From Ipomoea triloba (lineage: Eukaryota > Streptophyta > Magnoliopsida > Solanales > Convolvulaceae): a stretch of DNA of 64,000 nt. The stretch is from NCBI RefSeq assembly GCF_003576645.1, contig NC_044925.1, positions 2,211,710 through 2,275,709 on the forward strand, read 5' to 3'. The number at the start of each line of letters is the position of its first letter. The first letter of the stretch is position 1. The translations under genes and the position numbers were made by a program. Below the pieces are notes generated by a model, which was not told where the DNA came from, did no database searches, and saw nothing but the letters and a program-made list of their open reading frames with translations. This document shows, piece by piece, positions 32,068 through 41,700 of this stretch.

Positions 32068-32782
32068 GTGCAAGATATTGACAATCAAGAACTGCGTAGA
32101 CGTAGGTTTGCCAATGTGACCTATTAATATAATAATATGAAATATACACAAAAATAACAAGTTAGTATTTACTTTTAATATGTTCCAGATCAATAATTGG
32201 TTGCCATGTTAGTAATCGATTAAATTAAAATTTGTGTATTAATGGATAAATCATTAATGTTAGTCATATCATATCGGGCAAACGTGAAACATGTTAACAA
32301 TATGTGTATAACTGTATGTATATCATAATCCGTTTAAATTAAAAATCATGTTATGATTAATTTTTATATAACTCTAACCCGTTAACCTTAACTAGTCAAA
32401 TCATGTCTATATTTAATTTTATTGTATTCATGTCGTTATTGTGTCAACCCATAAAATGTCGCCATTCTCTGCTGTGACATATTCTATTTATTACTTTTTC
32501 TTATATTATAATAAAATATGTTCCCAAAATTTTGGATTGCCGTGACGGTGTTCTCCTGCATTATATTACTCCGAATTTGGTCTGTGTTTGGCATTTCTTG
32601 AGAATCTTGAATGATTTGTCGTATATGAATATAACGTAAACCTGTACGTCTTCGATATCGTAGTAAGGCAAGCTATTTCAGTGCATATTAATTGATCTTA
32701 TATAGATTGTTGTTAGGATGGTCGTTGGTTTAATTTCTCGTCAAATTAATCAAAATTAAATAAATTAAAATTTCATTTTAGG

Positions 32783-33127
32783 GTGTGTTTGGAAACTCAC
32801 AAAATGATTTTGAAAATTATTTTTTGGGTTTTCATTCCGCGTTTGAATGCAGTCGAAAAATTCAGTCAAGATTGAAAAAATCTAGTCATTTTGACGAAAA
32901 CCATAAGTCTAGTTTTCACTGAAAACCAATTTTTAAAAATTTTTGATAAATAATATTATTATAACTATTTTTATATTCTAAATAAAATGTTTAATTATAC
33001 AATTCTACTCATTTTTCAGAAAATAAACCAAACACATAAAGACAATTTTCTACAATGCAACCAAGCACGAGAAAAGAAAATATTTTCTAAAAAATAACTC
33101 ATTTTCAGAAATCATTTTCCTGCTTTC
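32783..33127. mobile_element. MITE-like sequence, AGGGTGTGTTTGGAAA type
   Basis: The left end AGGGTGTGTTTGGAAA is almost that of the Tourist-like MITE at 12146. The right end (AAATCATTTTCCTGCTTTCC) is its degenerate complement. The interior has GAAAACC and TTTTCAGAAA motifs in both orientations. No coding. The sequence from here to 33867 holds no gene. Confidence 0.5.
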
Positions 33128-33867
33128 CGAATCCGATATTAAAAAAAATTATTCTCCCAATATTTAAAAAAAAAATTCTTCTTCTCCGACAAAGCATGGT
33201 AAGACTTGATCTATGATCTCTTCTCTCAAATTTCACCCTTGTGACCAGTTGAACTGCCCATGCCGACTAAAAAAAAAAAGTTCTAATAAACTTACAACTG
33301 ATTGAAGAAATATGTTATTGTACCAAAGTTCTAAACGTTTAGGATATATCACATAATCCTTCATAATGTGAATTTTAGAAAGTTATGCACCCAATTATAA
33401 ATTGATTTTTTATAAAATAAAACTTTTGTCACATGTCATATTTGTAAAGAGAAAAATGAGATTACATATCTGTGTACCTCCGTTGTAAATAGACCCTTAT
33501 TATGTGTTGTAATATCATGAACTAAATTCAACCCCCAAAGAAAATGATATACAGGAGGTTATTGTTGTTTGATTGAAATGGACGATTTGTACCGTCCAAC
33601 TTTTGTGACAATTGACCACTTGATTAGGCTGCGCCATACAAATGACTCCAGGAGAGCGAGTGTAAACATATATTTCATCTACGTGATTTACTTGATTGAA
33701 TAATAGGGAATTGAAACTATTTTAAAGATTCCATAATACAGTTGGAATTTAAATATACACAAACAAGAAAAAAGATAATACACACGAATTAATGGATACA
33801 TTAATTACAGAGGCGTTTTAGGGATAATTGATACAAAGCCTCATCAAATATATATATATTAATGAAT

Positions 33868-34974
33868 TCAAGCAGAGGGATATGATGATTGCATGGCAAT
33901 ACCGCAAAGCCCTTCCTTAGCCTCTATGTCTTTCTGCATCCTAATGTACCCTTTCTCACCCCAGCTTGTTCCCCATGAATTCTTCACCAACCAATACTTA
34001 CTCCCATCCTCCGCAATCCCATACCCAACAGCCGTCACGCCGTGATCCAGCTCCGTCCCGCACTCTCCCGTGAAAACCCCGCTCGAGTAGAACTGGAAAT
34101 CCGATCCCCCCGCGTCTATGGCCACGGATACAGGCTGGTTCGCCACCGCCTTCTCCAAGGCGGACTCGCTGTTAGCGGGGACGTCTTCGTAGCCGGTGAT
34201 CTTTGCTGCGCTGTTGGATGACTTGCTTTTCTTGCAAGAGCCGTCGGTTCCTTGGTATGGGTAGTTGGATTCGGTTGTGAGGCCTTTGTTGTTTATTATG
34301 AAGGTGAATGCATCGTCCATTAGGCCTCCTTCGCAGCCTTGATCTATGCCTTTTACGTCGCAGTCTACTAGCTCTTGCTCTGACAGTGAAATCAGATTGC
34401 CGGTTGAGAGCTTCGTAATTCCTTCCATTGCGGCCACAGCAGAAAATGCCCAGCAACATCCTATGTAATTAATTTTACAATTAATTCTTTTAGTCCCCAG
34501 GCCAGATATATTAACAAATCAAATCAAAGTTGGATAGTTATAATTACCACATTGGCCTTGATCTTTAACCGGAGTAACGGCTCCCTTCGTCCTCCAGTCC
34601 ACGGTAGTTGGAACTGCACTCGCATTTTCATACCTAAATGGCGTATTGGAGGAGCAGTCGTGAGGCAATTTGTATCCATTCCGAGATGCTTTGAATTCCT
34701 GGTTAGTCAAATCGGCAAATGCATTGATGCCAAGCTTATAAGGCTTGGTTCCAGCCTTATTAAAAGACTCAATATATTCAACATTCTCTTTAAAAATGTT
34801 AAATCGTTTTGTTTTCTCAGCTTCATTTTTGTAAACGCGTCCATACTGAGCCATCCACTGCTCGTGTCTCACCACCATCAATGAATCAGACAATGTTCGA
34901 GACGTGGCTAAATAAGCCGACGTCGCAAACACCAGTGCAAGAGCAACGAGGAGCTTCAAGCTATTGGAAGCCAT
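33868..34974 (-). CDS. SAG12/SAG39-type papain-like cysteine protease 3
   Basis: Exons 34548-34974 and 33868-34460 give 339 residues. Signal peptide ([20 protein letters not shown]), I29 propeptide with [20 protein letters not shown] (a classical ERFNIN helix), then peptidase C1 with Cys145 in CGCCWAFS, His in LDHGV and Asn in KNSWGTSWG. The ATG was chosen at 34974; the longer frame starting at 35094 lies upstream of the TATA box. The intron is 87 bp. Tandem neighbour of genes 2 and 4 in the same orientation. Substitutions such as [13 protein letters not shown] and EDGSKYW set it apart from genes 1 and 2. Confidence 0.93.
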
Positions 34975-35051
34975 AGTAATTAAAAATGGTTGTAAAATGT
35001 TTACAACTGTAATGTGTTGTGAGTGAATGCATTCTGTTAAAGATGCAACGG

Positions 35052-35059
35052 TATTTATA
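35052..35059 (-). promoter_or_regulatory. TATA box, protease gene 3
   Basis: Minus-strand CTATAAATAC lies about 80 bp before the ATG at 34974. Confidence 0.6.
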
Positions 35060-35129
35060 GGGCTGGTACGTACGGTTTGGAATTTCATTGTCACAGAATC
35101 TTATCACGGAAGTAGATTCAATGGAAAAG

Positions 35130-35140
35130 CCGGCAAGTTA
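35130..35140 (-). promoter_or_regulatory. Conserved upstream element TAACTTGCCGG (protease gene 3)
   Basis: Minus-strand TAACTTGCCGG lies about 72 bp before the TATA box and is preceded by CTTGATTGTCACTATC, like gene 1 (CTTGATTGTCAATATC). Confidence 0.5.
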
Positions 35141-35420
35141 CAAATGATAGTGACAATCAAGTTTTGAATTCCGTAGACGCTGCTTTGATAAAGCTAGGCT
35201 CTAATGTTGTGCGTTATCCGTTAATTAACGGCCAATCAATAATTAATATTAGAGTAATCCTAAATTTTCCTCCTAAACTTATTTTATATTAACAAACAGT
35301 GAGATAAATTTGGAGAAAATAGTTCTCCTAATTTATCTTACAAATGATAGCGACAATGAAGTTCGAATTCCGTAGACGTTGCTTTGAATTGGTAGGGGAG
35401 GACTCTAATTTTGTACATTA
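35141..35420. repeat. Diverged 200-bp-offset duplication upstream of protease gene 3
   Basis: CAAATGATAG starts at 35141 and 35341, each followed by a variant of GACAATCAAGTT, GAATTCCGTAGACG and CTCTAAT-TTGT. The second copy lacks the adjoining CCGGCAAGTTA element. Confidence 0.7.
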
Positions 35421-35944
35421 CCCGTTAATAATGGTGCCAATGCTATTGCATTTGCAATAACTATCTAAAGATGTGTACTGGTAAATCATATCCCGCTTTG
35501 TAATCTTAGCCGACAAAGAACTACAAGAAGGTGAAACAGTCTATGTTAGGTTGCTCATAAGTGACCAGCTCAAATAAAAAAGATCAATAGACCACGGCTC
35601 AAACAAAAAATGTTAATAGACCATTATTCCGACTGAAGTTGAAATTAGAACCTTGTGATTATCAAGCCAATAGTCAAACCAACCCCAATTTAAAACTTTT
35701 TATAAACTCAAAGTATTTTATAATACAACATTGATATTCATAAGAAAATTTGCATAAAAATACAACAACATTTCCTTTATTTATTATGAAAAAACAATAT
35801 GAATAAATCCAGTACGTACAATAAAGAATCTAATACAGTATGTAGAGTTTGCATTAAAATTATATTGAACACACACAATAAAAATTCAAGGAAACAATTA
35901 AGAGAAATTAATTAATGGGCGGGTGGATAGGTTTAGTGAATAAA

Positions 35945-37659
35945 TTAAGCAGTTGGATATGATCCTCTCATGGCAATACCACAAAGCCCTTCCTTAGCGC
36001 CAATGTCTTTCTGCATTCTAATGTAACCATTCTCACCCCAGCTTGTCCCCCACGAGTTCTTCACCAACCAATACTTAGTCCCATTCTCCGTTTTCCCGTA
36101 CCCAACTACCGTCACGCCGTGATTCAACTCCGTCCCGCATTCTCCCGTGAAGACGCCGCTGGAGTACGACCAGAAATCCCCTCCGGCGTCTATGGCCACG
36201 GATACGGGCTGCTTGGCCACGGCCTTCTCCAATGCCGACTCGCTGTTTGCGGGGACGTCTTCGTAGCCGCTGATCTTTGCTGCGTGGTCGGATGACTTGG
36301 TTTTGTTGCAGGATCCGTCGGTTCCTTGGTATGGGTAGTTGGATTCGGTGGTGAGGCCTTTGTTGCTTATTATGAACTTGAATGCATCGTCCATGAATCC
36401 TCCTTGGCACCCGTAGTCTTGGCGTCTAAAGTCGCAGTCTACAAGCTCTTGCTCCGACAATGACATCAGCTTGCCGGTTGAGAGTTTGGTGATTCCTTCC
36501 ACGGCGGCAACGGCGGAAAAGGCCCAACAAGATCCTATATATATAGCATGTATGTAAGTTTGCAATTAGATCGATGCATGCATGTATAGGTATCCAGCAC
36601 CATCTGACTAGGGAAATTGTTAGACGGAGGTAAGTAAAGGGTAAGTTCAGCATTCTAGTTTTTGAAAGCATGTGATAGTATAAGGGTTAAATTTAGCACC
36701 ATGTGACAGTCCCAGCAAGAGCGTTGAGACTGACTGGTGGAACGAAGGCCTGTCCGTAAGTGTCAAGTCTAACACCCTAGATTTTGAAAACGTGTAGTGG
36801 TATAAGGGCTAAGTTTAGTACCATGTGGCAATCCGAGCAAGACCATTGAGACGGATTTATGCGGAGGTCGGTAAAGGATCAAGTCTAGCACCTTAGTTTT
36901 TGAAAACTTGTGGTGATATAAGGGCCAGGCTAAGTTTAGCACCATGTAGCATTGAGACTGGCTGGTGCTGAGAAACTAAGGGATCCCAGCAAGAGTGTTG
37001 AGATTGGCTGGTGCTGAGAAATTGAGGGATCCCAACAAGAGTGTTGAGACTAGCAGGTGCTGAGAGATTGAGGGATTGTTGAGCAGAGGGTGGTAAAGGC
37101 CAATTTAGCATCATGTGATTAGGTAATAAATTTGCGCTTTCACTACAAGCTTTTGTTGTAGTAATTATAAGCACTTGATCTTAACATATACATGTGGTTG
37201 TCATACTATATAATACTTACCACAATCGCCTTGATCTTTAACCGGAGTAACAGCTCCCTTCTTCCTCCAATCCACCGCAGCCGGTACTACACTCACATTT
37301 TCATACCTAAACAGCTTATCGGAAGAAGAATATTGGTGAGGCAGCGATAATTTGTACCCATTCCGAGATGCTCGAAATTCCTGGTTCGTCAAATCCGCAA
37401 ATTGATTGATGCCTAGCTTATAAGGCTTGTTTCCTGCCTTATTGAAGGACTCAATGTACTCAACATTTCCTTTGAAAATATTGTATCGCTTTGCTTTCTC
37501 AACCTCATCTTTGTAAACACGCCCATATTGAGCCATCCACTGCTCGTGCCTCTCCACCATCAATGAATCGGATAGTGTTCGAGACGCGGCTAAATAAGCC
37601 GACGTCGCAAACACCAATGCGAGAGCAACGAGGAGCTTCAAACTGCTATTGGAAGCCAT
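35945..37659 (-). CDS. SAG12/SAG39-type papain-like cysteine protease 4
   Basis: Exons 37221-37659 and 35945-36534 give 342 residues. Signal peptide ([20 protein letters not shown]), I29 propeptide ([30 protein letters not shown]), then peptidase C1. Catalytic Cys149 is in the canonical CGSCWAFS, unlike CGCC in genes 1-3. His is in LNHGV and Asn in KNSWGTSWG. Near the substrate-binding loop it reads [10 protein letters not shown], one residue shorter than its neighbours. The intron is 686 bp and filled with tandem repeats; those of the other copies are 87-101 bp. It is the most divergent of the four. The ATG at 37659 follows the TATA box by about 120 bp. Confidence 0.92.
36640..37085. repeat. 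Two-level tandem repeat in protease gene 4 intron
   Basis: CTGGTGCTGAGA-type units start at 36962, 37008 and 37054, an exact 46-bp period, each with GAGGGATCCCA and AAGAGTGTTGAGA. To the left, a longer unit of about 120 bp (TTTTGAAAACGTGTAGTGGT, TAAGGGCTAAGTTTAG, CACCATGT) occurs about three times from 36655. Confidence 0.8.
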
Positions 37660-37779
37660 AGCTGAACTCAAATTAAACCTTAGCTTAGCTTAAAATTAAA
37701 GAATGTTTGTAATGTATACAACTTAACTAAATATGATATGATCTGATCTGTGAATGAATAATGCATTGGATTGGTTCGT

Positions 37780-37788
37780 TATTTATAG
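37780..37788 (-). promoter_or_regulatory. TATA box, protease gene 4
   Basis: Minus-strand CTCTATAAATAAC lies about 120 bp before the ATG. Confidence 0.6.
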
Positions 37789-37900
37789 AGTTCGCTGGCT
37801 TTGCATTTGCATTTGTGCATTTGTGTTCTCACTGAATCTTAACACGGAATTGAATTGAACAGAAGAAGATTCCATGGATCTATCGGAAAAGCCCTACCGG

Positions 37901-37911
37901 CCGGCAAGTTA
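37901..37911 (-). promoter_or_regulatory. Conserved upstream element TAACTTGCCGG (protease gene 4)
   Basis: Minus-strand TAACTTGCCGG lies about 112 bp before the TATA box. The upstream flank includes GAACTTCATT, a diverged form of the flank in genes 1-3. Confidence 0.5.
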
Positions 37912-38749
37912 GAAAGGAGAATGAAGTTCGTATTCCGTCGACACTGCATGCAATGTTGTGATAGAACCATGGGCAATATGGGCAATCAATTGAAAAATAT
38001 AATCAAAACCCATTGGCTAGCAGCCGCCTTTGGGAGCTTAGATTTAATATTTTTGAGAAATTTAATATATGCGATTATTTCCCATTTCGCCATTTCACTA
38101 TCATATAAAAGTAGTAATTAATTATTTCTAAAAGATTACCAAAATTACAACTCAAACCAAAAAGTAGATAATTTTTTAGAAAAAATAAAAAACCAAATTA
38201 GCACACTAAGTCAATTGAATAGTGCAATTAGATTCCTCAAGTAAAAAAGAAAAAGTTCTATTCAAGTCCCAGTTCAATTAAATCCAATAAAACTTGTTTA
38301 GCAGGTTAAATTTTTATGGTGTTGACATGTGTTCTTTTTTATTTTATTTTTAAAATTTATTTATTTATTTATTAAAAATTAAATATTATTAAATTAAAAA
38401 AAATTAAAAAATAAATAAATAAATAAACGGACATATTTGTGATGTGAAACAGCATTTGTAATTTGATGTGAATGAACTACACTGTACACTAATTCTGATC
38501 ACATATGAACTGTGGTGTGGATCCATCAAAGGGCTTCTTCTATAACTTCCCTAAAACATACAATATATGTCCAATAGCTGTACTAGAATCAATGAAAGAA
38601 ACCTTGTATCCTCCTCCTAGGATCACTGTCAAATGAAAAGAAGTGCAATCTTCTGTGAAGGCAGGGCAGTCAAAGCATTATTAGCTTCAAAGCCAAACAT
38701 AATTCATCATCTGCAAGGTCGATCGAGGAGCAGTTGCGGTTTCTCTCAT
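37912..38749. other. Intergenic DNA, no gene seen
   Basis: AT-rich. An imperfect hairpin of TTTATTTATTTATT and AATAAATAAATAAA arms lies near 38340-38430. Confidence 0.45.
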
Positions 38750-41700
38750 TCATGTTTGTATGATCAAACCCGCGAGTGCTTGGATTAATGATTTTGGGTC
38801 GAAAATTGCACCGACTTTTGCGTCATGGACCGAATCTACAGTCACCTGCAAGAATTGAAGCTTTTATGCAAAATGCATCACTGGAAGAGCAAATATGGAA
38901 ATCTGAAGGTTCTAGTAGGGTAAAACGCAAAATTAGAACGACTCATGCCCTTCACACTTAACAGTTATATTCAAATAGGCGGCCTTGTTCTGATTAATTG
39001 AGACAATATACCACATTCCAAGAGGCAAGCAGAAGAAATGTTAACACGGGCACGTACCACATTATGAATCCCTTGGGAAGTGAGGCGATCAACATCCACG
39101 GGGATTTGGCCGTCTTTTGGCACCAGAAGCGTATTGATATATCTATTTGGCTGTAGTGACAAACGACAGATAAGCAAGAAAGAATTTTGTTAGTTAGATT
39201 GCACGTTCGATTCAGAAGTTCAGAATGACTAACTTCGATCAAGAATCAATAGAGCTAACAGAAGTTGTACCAAATATACGTGTAGATCTAGCTACTTACA
39301 GGATTTTTAAGGCAATTGCAATGATCCCCATAAGTTCGGTTTAGGGCATCGGTGATGGCTGTCACAAAGCAGGAAGCAGTAAAGCCACTGGTTTCACGGT
39401 CATGTGTACCATTCAACAGAAGTACCTATGGAGATGATTAAACAAGGAAGAAAAGACGATAATTTTCCTAAATCTGAACATGGCAAATTAGTCTCAAAAG
39501 AGAAGATTACTTGAAATCATTTTCACATAAAAACCAATATGAAGTCATGGATATTAGCAAATCAACCTTGGGGCATGACTGTGAAGCGATGGCTTCCCCA
39601 ACTCCAAGTAAAACCTAGGAATGTAGATCAAATATCAGTAAAATTGAAGTTTGTGAAGTGCATTGTTATATAAATGGCAGATAAAATCACATACGAAAAT
39701 ATGAGCTTAGCCCGGAGGGAAGATTACATCTTATCTTATCCAATCAAAACACGAATTTAAGAAATATACGTACATACATGATACATATGTGGTGTGTATG
39801 CGCATAAAATTACCAGAGAAGGGCAAATGGAAGTAAAGAGCGATCCCATGGCAAATATGATGCAGTCTGCATTTCTCAACTTTTCCAAGACCGTTGGATT
39901 TACAGCAGGGAAAACCTGACAAATTGAGAGAAAATTGGAAGTACAGATCAGCTGCCTGTGACCTGGCTCTAATACGACTTGTTAGGATCAAGCGTTTACC
40001 ACTACGCCAAAAGCTATAGCTCACAACGAAAGCGCAACTTTATTTCTTTATATATAGCCACCACATTTTCGAGAGGTTAGACTTGGCCTTTTACCGGCCT
40101 CCACCCAACAATACCTTTAAGGATTATTGAGGAATTGAATACAAATGAAAGTAATAGGGGCAAAAGAGAGTCGAGATTTTCTTTTGGAACATAATTGTGA
40201 CAGTATTTAATAATTTACCTCATGCAATAAGTTGCTTCCTTCACTTGACATGTAGAACACCCGCTTTATTTTTGAAGCAAGTGCAGGAGATGAAGAGATC
40301 CCCTGTCCATATAGATTCAGCCAGAAATGAGGTAAGAAATGTAACATATAACATATGGAGCATATTTATAGTACATTTTTTAGGGCAACAGCAAAGGAAA
40401 ACATCGAATAGGAGAATGCACGATATGTAATTAAATAATTAATGACTACTAACTAGGCATGATAAATATAAAAGTGAAATAATGCAAAGAGATACCTTGT
40501 TTATGGGTTCCATGCGTCCATTTGTTGGGTGAGATATTTCATTCTGTCCACGTATAATGGTACCGTCCTAATGAAAAGAGACCATAAGAACGGTTTTGAT
40601 TTGATATCTAGTAAAGAAAATGAGGATTAATTTTTTTTTTCCGCTGCCACATCTCATTAAACCAAAAACCAAAACCAGGAAAGACCGAAAGAACCTACAT
40701 GCATTGGAACAACTTGAGATTGCATGATCTAATTTACAATATTATAGAAGGTGTTAGGCGCTAGTCGGCCGCCTAGGCGACCAATCAACTAATGTCCACC
40801 TAAGGGTAAAATCCCCTCAGCCGAGGGGCGCCTAGCGCCTAACCGGTGTCTAGGAGGCCACCTAGGCGACCAATCAACTAATGTCCATCTAAGGGTAAAA
40901 TCCCCTCGGCCGAGAGGCGCCTAGTGCCTAACCGGTGCCTAGGAGGCCGCCTAGGCCGATTTTAACAACAGTGCTAATTATTCATTCGTAATAATGAAAA
41001 GGTAAGCTTCAATGCGATCAAACCAATCAAATGGGCAACATATGACGGCCAACATACCCCGCCACCCCCCACCCCAAAAAATCATCATTCTACTCAAATG
41101 AATACGCATATTTGCTCGACATGGGAATTAAAACACATGCTTCAGTTAAAGATACTTATGAGTTATCAGAAGAGAAGCATGGGAGGGTAGGGGAAGGAGA
41201 AGAGTTTCTGTAAAAGAGAGATCATACCCATAATTCACAGCCCAATGTAAGCCTCTCGTTAGTGGATATCACAGGAAGAACCAGACTTTCTGTTGGAATA
41301 TCAGAAACACGTGAAAACAAAAAGATTGCAGCATCTAGAGACTGAAAAAATGTCCGTGCTCCTGCAAAGAAAAAATTCCCAATGCTGCAAGGGTAACCCG
41401 GGGTTTTATCAAGTCAGAACTGCAAAAGCAAGTTCAAGTTCAATATAGAATCTATTTCCATTAAGCCGGAACAGGAGAAACTTAAATGGGTACCAATTCT
41501 GAAGAAAATAGTTATAGAATTACAGCTATCTATAAACACTATCAAAGAGGAAGGCACATAGAGAAGCTACTTAAAGACCTTCGTAAAGGCATTGCTATAG
41601 GCACATGACTTGACCAAAAATACCATCAAAAAGAAATATTGGTGATCCATGGCATTACTAATACTAGAGATAAAAGAATTCACATCAGAATGTAAATCTG

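Larger units (their letters stand above)
30600..32785 (-). repeat. Arm 2 of the inverted duplication
   Basis: Reverse-complement homologue of 18085-21805. It covers the 3' region, both exons, TATA box and about 0.9 kb of upstream sequence of protease gene 2, to GTCAAATTAATCAAAATTAA near 32740. It lacks the MULE and the poly-A insert of arm 1, so it shows their empty sites. The right border coincides with a MITE-like sequence starting near 32783. Confidence 0.85.

Noticed and set aside
34172..34459. Arginine-rich frame antiphase to protease gene 3 (also 36075-36410 in gene 4)
   Set aside because: Shadow frames of GC-rich protease exons.
36962..37080. CRISPR-like regular repeats
   Set aside because: The repeats are contiguous 46-bp tandem units without unique spacers, in a plant intron.
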